Shown: positions 45,809-54,186 of the stretch, piece by piece
Layout: each line of letters begins with the position of its first letter
How positions within the stretch are numbered: position 1 is the stretch's first letter
Assembly (NCBI GenBank): GCA_030530205.1
Contig: JAUMVK010000020.1
Location: 1-64,000 of the forward strand
Length of the DNA stretch: 64,000 nt
Reading direction: 5' to 3'
DNA from: RGIG3701 sp030530205
Lineage (GTDB): Bacteria > Planctomycetota > Planctomycetia > Pirellulales > Thermoguttaceae
The notes under the pieces: model-generated
What the model was told of the DNA's origin: nothing
The model's input: only the letters and a program-made list of their open reading frames with translations
The model's database searches: none
Made by a program: the position numbers and the translations under genes

Positions 45809-46342
45809 TTAATTTTCATTATGGTAAAGATGCGACAGGCCCACGTCACAGAGGAACTGAACGACGTTTGCCTCGGTGACTTTTCCATCGGTCGGCATTT
45901 CGATCATCTTCTCAAAAGGCTCTCCTTTGCGTGTGGTCACACTGACGACGAAAAAACGCCGACCGTCGATCGTCCGAAAGGAAAGCGAGTTGATCTGTTT
46001 TGCTTTTATGATAGTACAGGCATTTCCATTTATAAAGGTGATACGATCATCAAATAACCGGATGCCTCTCGGGAAAAGGGCCTCCAAGTACGGCAAGACA
46101 ATGACCACGAATGAACTCACTAAAGGGACAACGACCAGGATATGCCATCCATATTCTTTCCAACAGGGAACCTCCGGGAAGTAATAACACATTGCCAGCA
46201 GCCACACGACAGGAAAAGCGAAACAATACAAAACCAGCCTCCACATCGGCGGCAATTCTTTTTGGATTTCGGACGCCTGAGTCTTGACCTTATTCCACGA
46301 CCAAGGCTCGGTCCAGCCCATATTCGGCCCAAGCAATCTCAT
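45809..46342 (-). CDS. Two-helix membrane protein, PH-like C-terminus
   Basis: A 177-residue protein with two transmembrane segments (about residues 37-55 and 67-87) followed by a beta-rich cytoplasmic part. It overlaps the macrodomain stop by 4 bases (ATGA), so it is co-translated with it. No family was recognised. Confidence 0.55.
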   Translation of the reverse strand: MRLLGPNMGWTEPWSWNKVKTQASEIQKELPPMWRLVLYCFAFPVVWLLAMCYYFPEVPCWKEYGWHILVVVPLVSSFVVIVLPYLEALFPRGIRLFDDRITFINGNACTIIKAKQINSLSFRTIDGRRFFVVSVTTRKGEPFEKMIEMPTDGKVTEANVVQFLCDVGLSHLYHNEN

Positions 46343-46860
46343 GGTATTCTTCTCAGCAATTCTTCGTAAATTTTCGCGTCCCGGATCGAGAAGCAGCAGA
46401 AAACGACTTCCATCTCCGGGTGGGTTTTTAGGAACGCAGCCGTCTCCCGCACGGCGATCTCGGCGGCTTCCTGAGGCGGGTAATGGTACACGCCCGTCGA
46501 GATGCAGGGGAAAGCAACGGATCGGCAGCCGTTCTTCGCGGCCAGTTCGAGCGAGTTGCGGTAACACGAGGCCAGTTTCTCCGGCTCGCCGCACTTCCCG
46601 CCGCTGTAAACCGGGCCGACCGTGTGAATGACGAATTTCGCGGGGAGGCGAAACCCGGGGGTGATCCGCGCCTCGCCGGTCGGGCACCGCACATCCGGAC
46701 GAACCTCAGGCACTTCGAGGCAGGCATCGTACAGACTTTTTCCGGCCGCCCGATGGATCGCGCCGTCCACACCGCCTCCGCCCAACATACGCTGGTTTGC
46801 CGCGTTCACGATCGCATCGACGTGTAAATCGGTAATATCACCCTGAACGATCTTCATCAT
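46339..46860 (-). CDS. Macrodomain protein, O-acetyl-ADP-ribose deacetylase-like
   Basis: A 173-residue protein with MKIVQGDITDLHVDAIVNAAN, GGGGVDGAIHRAAG and FPCISTGVYHYP, the ADP-ribose-binding loops of MacroD/YmdB proteins. It removes or binds ADP-ribose adducts. The first of two ATGs follows GAGGAAG. Confidence 0.9.
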   Translation of the reverse strand: MMKIVQGDITDLHVDAIVNAANQRMLGGGGVDGAIHRAAGKSLYDACLEVPEVRPDVRCPTGEARITPGFRLPAKFVIHTVGPVYSGGKCGEPEKLASCYRNSLELAAKNGCRSVAFPCISTGVYHYPPQEAAEIAVRETAAFLKTHPEMEVVFCCFSIRDAKIYEELLRRIP

Positions 46861-46871
46861 GATTAACTTCC

Positions 46872-47552
46872 TCACATCCTGACTGGAAAATCAAAGTACG
46901 TGTCCGGGTACGGCTCATCCTTCAGCGTGAAGTGCCACCACTCCTCCTCGAGCGGTTTGAAGCCGTTCGAGAGCATGATCTCCCGCAGGATCGTCCGGTT
47001 TTGGAACTGTTCGGGCGTAATGCCCTTGTAATCAGGGTGGGACTCCTCGCCGAACCAGTCGAACGTGCCGCCCATATCGACTTCCTTGCCCGTCTTCATG
47101 TCGAAAAGGGTCAAATCGACCGTACTGCCGCGGCTGTGGCCCGATCGCTCGAGGATGTAGCCCTGCTCAAAAAGCACCGATTTGTCCAGGTTCGGGTAGA
47201 AATACGCTTTCATTCGCGTGTCGTCCGTGTCTTTCGCCCACCGCATGAAGTGCGAGACGGCCCGCTGCGGACGGTAGGCGTCGTAGATCTTCAGCCGGTA
47301 ACCGCGCCGGAGGCAGTCGTCGCTCGCGGCTTTCAGGGCAGCGGCCGCCTCTTTCGTGAGGATGGCGCACGGCTCCTCGTAGCCGTCGATACGCTCACCG
47401 ACGAAGTTATACGTCGAGTAGTACCGAATCTCCATAATCACGTCCGGCAAGGCTTCCGCCACCAAGACAAACCCCTCCGGGCGTTCATCCGCAAAACACG
47501 TGATCACGGCGGTCAAAGCGAAAATCAGGCCCCAAAATAAAGCGCGTTTCAT
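46872..47552 (-). CDS. Exported VanX-like D-Ala-D-Ala dipeptidase
   Basis: A 226-residue protein with a signal peptide (MKRALFWGLIFALTAVITCF). IYDAYRPQRAV, SGHSRGSTVDLTLFD (zinc-binding His and Asp) and EEEWWHF (catalytic Glu and His) are VanX-family motifs. A signal peptide points to an envelope role in peptidoglycan peptide turnover rather than cytoplasmic vancomycin resistance, and no vanH or vanA is nearby. Confidence 0.85.
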   Translation of the reverse strand: MKRALFWGLIFALTAVITCFADERPEGFVLVAEALPDVIMEIRYYSTYNFVGERIDGYEEPCAILTKEAAAALKAASDDCLRRGYRLKIYDAYRPQRAVSHFMRWAKDTDDTRMKAYFYPNLDKSVLFEQGYILERSGHSRGSTVDLTLFDMKTGKEVDMGGTFDWFGEESHPDYKGITPEQFQNRTILREIMLSNGFKPLEEEWWHFTLKDEPYPDTYFDFPVRM

Positions 47553-47570
47553 CTTTTAAACTCCTGCTTG

Positions 47571-48410
47571 TCAGTTTTCTGCTTCCAGAGCGTCCAGAAA
47601 ACGTTCCACGAGCGCGTCCACCGTGTCCCACGTCTTGACGGCCTTGACCCACCGTTCGGGAATGGCCTCGAAACCATAAAACCCCCCGGCGATTTGGCCG
47701 AAAACCGATCCGATGGAATCCGCGTCCCCGCCGAGATTGACGGCTGCGATCAACCCGTCTTCGAAACTCTCCGTCGTGTTGAACGCCCAAAGAGCGGCTT
47801 GCAGAGTGGAAACGGCCCAGCCCGAATTGTTGACCTTTTCGCGTGGTAATCCCTTTCCCGGTCCGGCCTGGGTCCGCCTCCCGGCCATGTGTTCATCCAG
47901 AACTGCGGCGAAGTCGTCACAGACCTTCCGGACCGTTTTCGATGCGTGCGTCAGGTCGCTGATCTCGTGGATGATCTTTTCATCCCCCAACTTCCGGGCG
48001 ATGAGGTACCCCGGGGCGAAACGCATGATCGAGCCGTTCCCCTGGGACTCCTCGCGACCGTTGACGAGCGAACCCGACAGATGAAACGCCAGGACGGAAT
48101 GGTGCGTCGCGTAACCGACGTCAAACGCCTCACCGTCGATCGAGGACAAATACCCCTCCTTGAGCCACCGGACGAACGTGCGGCCAATGTCCCGCAGGTC
48201 GTATTTCCCCTGACGTACAAACGAATCCATGACGCACATCGCCATGGAGGAATCGTCCGTCCAATATCCCGGCGGCAGATTAAAGACGGGGCACTCGACC
48301 ATCTCGGTGATCCACGGGTGACTGTCCATGCCGGTGAACTGGATGGGGCTTCCAAACGCATCCCCGACGATCAGTCCCCACAACATACCTTTTGCCCTGT
48401 TTCGATCCAT
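47571..48410 (-). CDS. ADP-ribosylglycohydrolase family protein
   Basis: A 279-residue DraG/ARH-fold protein. GMLWGLIVGDAFGSPIQF, PGYWTDDSSMAMCVMDS and VNLGGDADSIGSVFGQIAGG hold the metal-binding Asp residues. It is the second member of this family in the window, only distantly similar to the one at 35250. It neighbours the VanX-like and macrodomain genes. Confidence 0.85.
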   Translation of the reverse strand: MDRNRAKGMLWGLIVGDAFGSPIQFTGMDSHPWITEMVECPVFNLPPGYWTDDSSMAMCVMDSFVRQGKYDLRDIGRTFVRWLKEGYLSSIDGEAFDVGYATHHSVLAFHLSGSLVNGREESQGNGSIMRFAPGYLIARKLGDEKIIHEISDLTHASKTVRKVCDDFAAVLDEHMAGRRTQAGPGKGLPREKVNNSGWAVSTLQAALWAFNTTESFEDGLIAAVNLGGDADSIGSVFGQIAGGFYGFEAIPERWVKAVKTWDTVDALVERFLDALEAEN

Positions 48411-48507
48411 ATTTTGCCCTCATGTTTTGATTTTTTTGTACAATAGAGAAATTATACCATATTGGGGGCAGAATACAAGGGGGTTACACCAGGCAGATAG
48501 CAGAAAC

Positions 48508-49056
48508 TTATTCCTCTGACGGCCAATCGTCGACCTTCAGGGCGTAAACATAATCGTCCATGAAAAAACCGCAGCCGATGTCGTTTTTTTCGGCACGCGC
48601 GACGGTGAAGCCGAGCTTTTCATAGACGCTGATCGAGCCGTTGTGCCGGTTGACGTTCAGTTCCACCACATCGAACGCCGCCTCTTTTGCCTTGCCGACG
48701 ACGAAATCGACCATCTGCCGGGAGTACCCTTTCCCGCGTTCGTCCTTTAGAAGATACAACTTGCTGAGATACATGGCGCCCCCTCGGGGAAAAAACGCGA
48801 GAAAGCCGACATTCCGGCCGGGTGTCCGCACGAAATAGTACTGGTACCCGCTCTCGAGCTGCCGGCGGATGGCGGCGGGCGACTGAAACTTTTCGATCAT
48901 GTAGTCGTTCTGCGCCCTGCCGATGATCGGGTCGTAATGCTCCCGCACGATCCCGACCGCCAGCGACGACATCGCCTCGATCCCGGCCTCATCCCCCGCT
49001 TCCAGCTTTACAAAATCGATCGGCTCCCGCAGCCCCTGGTGGTGGTTTTCAGGCAT
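48508..49056 (-). CDS. GNAT-family acetyltransferase
   Basis: A 182-residue protein. LYLLKDERGKGYSRQMVDFV matches the acetyl-CoA-binding R/Q-x-x-G-x-G/A loop, followed by VVELNVNRHNGSISVYEKLGF. AAGGAG precedes ATG. The substrate is unknown. Confidence 0.8.
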   Translation of the reverse strand: MPENHHQGLREPIDFVKLEAGDEAGIEAMSSLAVGIVREHYDPIIGRAQNDYMIEKFQSPAAIRRQLESGYQYYFVRTPGRNVGFLAFFPRGGAMYLSKLYLLKDERGKGYSRQMVDFVVGKAKEAAFDVVELNVNRHNGSISVYEKLGFTVARAEKNDIGCGFFMDDYVYALKVDDWPSEE

Positions 49057-49067
49057 TTTTTGACTCC

Positions 49068-49538
49068 TTACGCCTCATGTACCCTCTTCCCGGTGATGTG
49101 TTCGGGAACGAGCGCGAAGACCTGGACCCGCGCCCCTGCACGCTGGACCTCGTCCTCAATGTCGGCCTCGCTCGGGTTGAATCTCTGCGCGAGGCGGCGG
49201 GAGATTTCGATCGCCTCGTTCTGGTCCGTGACGAACTCCACCCGGCCAAAAACGACCACGCTCCTGAAAGTAAAAGCCCAGCCGCCGGGGTCCTTCACCC
49301 CCTCGTCAATGAAGGTAAAACAGGCGCGGGAGTCCTTCCTCAGCGCGTCGATCTTGTGCCCCTCTTTCGAGCCGTGGAAGTAAATCTTCCCGTCCTCATA
49401 GAGCGGGTTGAGCCAAATGCCGTACGGCCAGCCATCGTCACCGACGACCGACAGCACCCCGCGCCGGGCGTTCTTCAGCACGTCAAGCGTCTCCGCATCG
49501 TCGAGCTGCTGCCCGATCCTTCGCATGGGTCTGAACAT
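49068..49538 (-). CDS. Pyridoxamine 5'-phosphate oxidase-like FMN protein
   Basis: A 156-residue split-barrel protein. RGVLSVVGDDGWPYGIWLNP, IYFHGSKEGHKIDALR and ACFTFIDEG are typical of PPOX-like flavin-binding proteins often annotated as nitroimidazole-resistance-type. Confidence 0.75.
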   Translation of the reverse strand: MFRPMRRIGQQLDDAETLDVLKNARRGVLSVVGDDGWPYGIWLNPLYEDGKIYFHGSKEGHKIDALRKDSRACFTFIDEGVKDPGGWAFTFRSVVVFGRVEFVTDQNEAIEISRRLAQRFNPSEADIEDEVQRAGARVQVFALVPEHITGKRVHEA

Positions 49539-49564
49539 GGGTTCCTCCGTCTGTTCCAGAAGTT

Positions 49565-50224
49565 CTAATCTTTCTCCTTTTTCACCGGCCGTTTTTTCGC
49601 TCCGGGGTCGGTGAGGCCGGGAATGTCGCCTCCTGCTACGGACCAGAAGTAGAGGCTCGCAACGCTCCCGCAGGGGGAGAGCCGGCGGCGGTACTTTTCA
49701 AAAAGCGCCCGGGTGATCTCGCGGTGGCGATAGACCATCCGCATGCCGCGATGGATGCCGAGGTCGCCGAAGCTCAGCACGTCGGGGCGCTGAAGCGTGA
49801 AAAGGAGGAGCATTTCAGCCGTCCACACACCGATCCCGCGCAGGGACGTGAGGGCCTTGACCACCTCCGCATCGGGCATTTTGGCGATGGCGGCCAGGTC
49901 AAACCCGCCCGTCACGATTTTGTCGGCAAACTCCTTGATGTACTCGGTTTTCCGAAGCGAAACGCCGCACTCGCGGAAGGCCTGCACGTCGGTTTTCGCG
50001 ACGGCCTCCGGCGTGACCGCGCCGAGCGTCTCCCAGAGCCGTCCGAGGATCGACGAGGCGGCCGAGCCGGAGATCTGCTGCGCGACGATGTTCTGGACGA
50101 CTGCCCCAAAGAGGTCTGGCTCGACCTCCCAGCGGATACGCCCGATCTGGTCAATGACCTCGCCAAGCCGTTTGTCCCGCGACTTGAGGTAGTCGATTTC
50201 TTTCTTGCCGTACTTGAAGATCAT
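49565..50224 (-). CDS. HhH-GPD DNA glycosylase, AlkA-like
   Basis: A 219-residue protein with IVAQQISGSAASSI, LRGIGVWTAEMLLLF (helix-hairpin-helix) and LSFGDLGIHRG, where the Asp is the catalytic residue. It is a base-excision repair enzyme for alkylated bases. The Lys-rich C-terminus is probably disordered. Confidence 0.85.
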   Translation of the reverse strand: MIFKYGKKEIDYLKSRDKRLGEVIDQIGRIRWEVEPDLFGAVVQNIVAQQISGSAASSILGRLWETLGAVTPEAVAKTDVQAFRECGVSLRKTEYIKEFADKIVTGGFDLAAIAKMPDAEVVKALTSLRGIGVWTAEMLLLFTLQRPDVLSFGDLGIHRGMRMVYRHREITRALFEKYRRRLSPCGSVASLYFWSVAGGDIPGLTDPGAKKRPVKKEKD

Positions 50225-50255
50225 TTCTTCTCCTGTTTCTTTGCGGCTAAACTAG

Positions 50256-51164
50256 TTACAAAACCCGGTCGCCCCAGAAGGCCACGGACACATCCTCGCA
50301 GCCGGCCTCTTTAGCCCAAACGAGCCGCGGGCGGATCAACTGTTCGTCGAGACGGCCACGATGGTTCTGCGCATGGCCGAGTTCCCACAGATGGCCGAAG
50401 ACGATGCGCTTGGCGTTGACCTTCTTCACGGCCGTGGCAGTATCGATCCCGCAGCCGGGGAAGAAGAGCCACAGGTCAGGCCGCCCCCAGACGGTTTCAA
50501 GTTTCGGCTCCGTGCCATGTCCGCTGTCGCCGGTATGGTACAGGATGAAGTCGCCGATCCTGATCTCGAACGCCGTCGTGAAGTCGATCAGGTAGTCGTT
50601 ATGGTCGATGAGCGAGGTACGAATCTCCACGTCCTTGAGCTTGAACGTCTTCACGCCGCGGATAAAGCCGCCGTCCTTTTTCCAGTCCCTCACGCCGTAA
50701 TTGTCGAGGAAGTTGGAAACGACCGTCTTTCCAGCGCCGTTCATCGGCCTGTAGAATTCCTGCCGCCAGTGGTCGCCGTGGTTGTGGGTGATGAGCGCAA
50801 AGTCGAGCATCGGGGCGAATTCCCAATCCCGCCGGTGGACCAGATCGATGGAGAAAAGCGATTCGCGTGTCTTGACGATATACCCCATGTTGTACACGCT
50901 CCAGACGGCAGGCGTATCACCGGTCACGACCGTCTCTTTCACCTCGCGCATCACCTTTTCGAATGCCGCCTCAAGTTTCTTCAGCGACGTAAAACCCCGT
51001 GTGTTGCCGTCGAGGAGATACTCCTTGTAATCCTTCGGTGCGACGAGTTCCGTCTCGCGGTTCCATACGGCAATCGCATCTTCGTCTTCCGCATTTGCCT
51101 TCGTAATGACGGACGACATCAACGCCGCCGCCCCGATCGAACCGATAAATTCACGTCTGTTCAT
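50256..51164 (-). CDS. Exported metallo-beta-lactamase-fold hydrolase
   Basis: A 302-residue protein. MNRREFIGSIGAAALMSS resembles a Tat signal (RR-x-F), and THNHGDHW is the metal-binding HxHxDH motif, with HTGDSGHGTEP further on. The order resembles UlaG-like MBL hydrolases. The substrate is unknown. Confidence 0.8.
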   Translation of the reverse strand: MNRREFIGSIGAAALMSSVITKANAEDEDAIAVWNRETELVAPKDYKEYLLDGNTRGFTSLKKLEAAFEKVMREVKETVVTGDTPAVWSVYNMGYIVKTRESLFSIDLVHRRDWEFAPMLDFALITHNHGDHWRQEFYRPMNGAGKTVVSNFLDNYGVRDWKKDGGFIRGVKTFKLKDVEIRTSLIDHNDYLIDFTTAFEIRIGDFILYHTGDSGHGTEPKLETVWGRPDLWLFFPGCGIDTATAVKKVNAKRIVFGHLWELGHAQNHRGRLDEQLIRPRLVWAKEAGCEDVSVAFWGDRVL

Positions 51165-51189
51165 GCTTTATCTCCTTGTTTTTTATTTC

Positions 51190-51813
51190 TTACCGGATGA
51201 AGTTCGTCGGCTGCCACGGCTCGTCGGCTGGGCGCGGGAGAGCGTCGGGGCGGTTCAGGTTTTTCACGACCCAGGCCATATTGCGGCCGAGCGTGCGCAT
51301 CGTTTGCATCCCCTCGCTGTCTTGGGCGCATTCGCCCTCGCTCAGACCAAAGACGACGTTCCAGTACTGCGAGCCGATGATCACCGAGTTCAGCATCTCG
51401 AACGGCATGTTCAGGCACTGGAACGCAGCCGTCGAACCACCGCGGCGGCAGACAGCAATCGACGCGGCCGGCTTGCCGTGGATCAGCGCCGAGGCCGAAA
51501 AACAGGCGCGCTGCCAAGCCGCCAGGAACGCTCCGGCAGGCTGGCCGTAGTAGGTCGGCGAGCCGATCACGATCGCATCGGCGGTCTGAAGCTTCTCGAC
51601 GATCCGGTTGGCCACATCGTCGTCGAACGCGCAGCGGCCGAGGTTCTTGCCCCGGCACTGGCCGCAGGCGATACAGCCCCGGACGGGCTTCACGCCGATC
51701 CAGAAAGTTTCGGTCTCGAGTCCTTCCGCAGCCAGAGTGTCGGCGACTTCCTTCAACGCCCGGGCCGTGTTGCCGTTCACATGGGGGCTTCCGTTTACAA
51801 GCAGTACTTTCAT
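51190..51813 (-). CDS. NADPH-dependent FMN reductase / flavodoxin-fold protein
   Basis: A 207-residue protein with LLVNGSPHVNGNTA (FMN phosphate loop), CIACGQCRG, a cysteine pair common in iron-sulfur flavoprotein-like reductases, and IVIGSPTYYGQPAG. It ends the - strand backbone run, about 180 bases from the type VI array. Confidence 0.8.
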   Translation of the reverse strand: MKVLLVNGSPHVNGNTARALKEVADTLAAEGLETETFWIGVKPVRGCIACGQCRGKNLGRCAFDDDVANRIVEKLQTADAIVIGSPTYYGQPAGAFLAAWQRACFSASALIHGKPAASIAVCRRGGSTAAFQCLNMPFEMLNSVIIGSQYWNVVFGLSEGECAQDSEGMQTMRTLGRNMAWVVKNLNRPDALPRPADEPWQPTNFIR

Positions 51814-51996
51814 CTTTGTTTCCTTTTGAGGTTAGAAATCAAAACAGGACGCGGAGCAGGGCAGAGGAGTACCCTTCGTGCCGCGTGGGATTGCTATAAC
51901 ATAATCGCAAACTTGGCGGTTAATACCATCAGATTATAACAGATATTTGAGCTAGATACAAGGCCCAGACCCTTAAATTTGGAAAAATATCGTGGC

Positions 51997-52698
51997 ATCA
52001 GAGAACCCTACGAATCTGTAGGGCTGCTGTATCATGACCACCGCAACTACCAATGCCGCCCGAGTCACAGAACCCTACGAATCTGTAGGGCTGCTGTATT
52101 TCTTATCAGCCACAAATTGACGATAAGTGGTCACAGAACCCTACGAATCTGTAGGGCTGCTGTATAGCTGTGAAAGACGGCCCTGAACATAGGTTCGTCA
52201 CAGAACCCTACGAATCTGTAGGGCTGCTGTATTGACCATACCCACACCACAATGGAGCTGTTGTCACAGAACCCTACGAATCTGTAGGGCTGCTGTATTT
52301 AGCAGCATTGCTCACTGTCGCAGGTTACAGTCACAGAACCCTACGAATCTGTAGGGCTGCTGTATCGATATGGAACCGGTTACAAGTTCGAGTTGTCGTC
52401 ACAGAACCCTACGAATCTGTAGGGCTGCTGTATGAAATCAGAAAGAATGAGGACTGGAACAGAGTCACAGAACCCTACGAATCTGTAGGGCTGCTGTATC
52501 AGGACAAAAAGATCTGGGCGGAAGTAAACGTCACAGAACCCTACGAATCTGTAGGGCTGCTGTATTCGGAGGGCCTACGGAAATTCAGCGAATCGGGTCA
52601 CAGAACCCTACGAATCTGTAGGGCTGCTGTATCGAAATGCTCCTCCTGTGGTCGTATTGGAAGTCACAGAACCCTACGAATCTGTAGGGCTGCTGTAT
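51997..52698 (-). CRISPR. Type VI-D CRISPR array, 11 repeats, 10 spacers
   Basis: Eleven 36-base repeats with forward-strand starts at 51997, 52064, 52130, 52197, 52263, 52330, 52398, 52464, 52530, 52597 and 52663. Spacers are 30-32 bases. The repeat has a CCCTAC/GTAGGG stem. The repeat at 51997 has two mismatches in its first five bases, marking the old end. With the promoter at 52918-52946 this shows transcription on the - strand, same as cas13d-cas1-cas2. In crRNA sense the repeat starts ATACAGCAG and ends TTCTGTGAC, without the usual AAAC end of Cas13 repeats. Reading frames inside are artefacts. Confidence 0.98.
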
Positions 52699-52917
52699 AG
52701 ATAAAATGGCAAAAAAACAATTAAAAACAGGTCAAACACATACAAATTCTTCATTTTTCGGAAAAGTCGTGAAAAAAGCTCAAAATTTGACCTCTTTTTT
52801 CCCTTCATTTTGAAGGGTAAATTTTCCAAAAAATTGGCCCTTTCGAACCAAGAAAAAAACGAATTTGACAAGTCTTTTTGCCATCAGTTAATGATAGATT
52901 CCTCATTAACTATTTAA
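52699..52917 (-). promoter_or_regulatory. Leader of the type VI-D array
   Basis: About 220 AT-rich bases between promoter and first repeat with no gene. It contains a perfect 9-bp inverted repeat AGTTAATGA/TCATTAACT at 52886-52894 and 52903-52911, which starts at the expected transcription start, so it could be an operator or a hairpin at the 5' end of the pre-crRNA. Confidence 0.6.
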
Positions 52918-52946
52918 ATTATAACTGAATCTTTATTCTTTGTCAA
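52918..52946 (-). promoter_or_regulatory. Perfect-consensus promoter of the type VI-D array
   Basis: On the - strand, TTGACA (52941-52946), 17 bp, TATAAT (52918-52923). Both boxes match the sigma-70 consensus in all positions, so the array is probably strongly transcribed independent of the cas genes. It lies about 40 bases after the cas2 stop. Confidence 0.85.
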
Positions 52947-52987
52947 CCCCCTCTCTTCCAATAGGAGATTTTTTCAAAAGATTTTTG

Positions 52988-53302
52988 TTAGCCGATCTCA
53001 ATGACCGATGCTGTCAATCGTTCGAAGTCAAAACCGTTTCCAAGGAGTGGAGTCATTTCCATAAATTGACGCAAGGGAAGTGGAAGGAATTGCACGTTCC
53101 CTTCTTCCGGCAGGATTTGTTCAACCAGTTTTTTTTCCGAAGCGAGGGAGGAAACGTTTTTGATCATTTTGTAATAGATGGATTCCTGAAGCATCAGGTA
53201 CCCAAGCCGGAGAAGGCGCCTGCGGAAACGGGCGCTTTTCCGGCGTACCTCGGGTTTGTCGGTCGGGAGGTCGAACATGACCAGGATAACCGTTTCTCTC
53301 AT
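52988..53302 (-). CDS. cas2: Cas2 (type VI-D locus)
   Basis: A 104-residue protein. VILVMFDLPTDKPEVRRKS holds the conserved metal-binding Asp, and the fold length is normal. It overlaps the cas1 stop by 4 bases. It is clearly distinct from the Cas2 at 29205, so the two CRISPR loci have separate adaptation modules. Confidence 0.9.
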   Translation of the reverse strand: MRETVILVMFDLPTDKPEVRRKSARFRRRLLRLGYLMLQESIYYKMIKNVSSLASEKKLVEQILPEEGNVQFLPLPLRQFMEMTPLLGNGFDFERLTASVIEIG

Positions 53303-54186
53303 GATTCAAAATCCATTTCGATTTGAGGGATTTCACCGGATTTCATCGCGTTTGTCATCGTGACGACAAATCGATCAATCGCAGATAATACGGTAGCCTG
53401 GGTCAAACAGTACCGGATTTCCTTATTAGTGACATCGATCAATTTATGTCTCACATCCCGATCCATCTCTTGTTCACGATTCTCAAAAGCAATCTGATCC
53501 ACCAAAGGACGAAATGGCTCAATCAAATCATACGTCAGATTCAATGGGTTGGTAATCGAATTGTGATGAATCCCAAGCTGCGGATTAAAGCCATGAGTGA
53601 CAATGGAACGCGTGACAGCGGAAGCCAGGACCGCATAGCCGTAATTCAGTGCGTAATTGATATTTGACGGCGCTTTTCGACTGAAACGACTTCCAAAAAG
53701 GGTACTAAAGTACAGCCTCGCGGAGGCGGCTTCCCGATTTGACAAATCTCCTTCCTTAATTGCTTTCAGGTACTTTTGGAATTTATCCTCCTGAAAATCG
53801 AGGCCTAAACGTAATAAGAGGTTTCGCTGCATTTGGATTTTCAGGGAAATGATTTCTTTCCAAATATTCTGACGAACATTTTTTCGCCATTTGATTTGTT
53901 CACGCAGCATTCCAGCCGAGGAACCATGAGCCGAATAGGAGACAATCTCGCCATAAGGAAGGTGACTTTCATCACAAAAAACGGTGCGAATGTCCTGTTT
54001 TTCCAGCTCACAGATCAACTTCGCGGAAAGGGAAGTCCTCGTCGAGGAGATGATGACCGTCTGAACATCAAACAAGGGGATGCTTTCTTCTCTTTTGTCT
54101 GCCGTTCGGACAGTCATCTGTCCCCCGGTATAACTCAACTGGCAGTTCGCACCGATGAGGATGGACCGCCATCGTGGGGAGTTCAT
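53299..54186 (-). CDS. cas1: Cas1 integrase (type VI-D locus)
   Basis: A 295-residue protein. ATG at 54186 overlaps the cas13d stop (ATGA), which makes the long upstream extension in this frame unlikely. REAASARLYFSTLFG (Glu), LGIHHNSITNP (His) and YDLIEPFRPLVD (Asp/Glu) are the catalytic sites of Cas1. It belongs to the type II/VI-like Cas1 group by appearance. Confidence 0.92.
   Translation of the reverse strand: MNSPRWRSILIGANCQLSYTGGQMTVRTADKREESIPLFDVQTVIISSTRTSLSAKLICELEKQDIRTVFCDESHLPYGEIVSYSAHGSSAGMLREQIKWRKNVRQNIWKEIISLKIQMQRNLLLRLGLDFQEDKFQKYLKAIKEGDLSNREAASARLYFSTLFGSRFSRKAPSNINYALNYGYAVLASAVTRSIVTHGFNPQLGIHHNSITNPLNLTYDLIEPFRPLVDQIAFENREQEMDRDVRHKLIDVTNKEIRYCLTQATVLSAIDRFVVTMTNAMKSGEIPQIEMDFES

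Noticed and set aside
42545..45879. Long + strand frames opposite to the esterase, Nudix and patatin genes
   Set aside because: No recognisable domains; the - strand genes have intact catalytic motifs, ribosome binding sites and overlapping starts.
46872..47552. Vancomycin resistance operon
   Set aside because: Only a VanX-like enzyme with signal peptide is present; no vanH, vanA or regulators nearby.
52308..52700. Open frame with repeated ESVGLLY-like peptides in the VI-D array
   Set aside because: Pure repeat translation on the strand opposite to transcription of the array.
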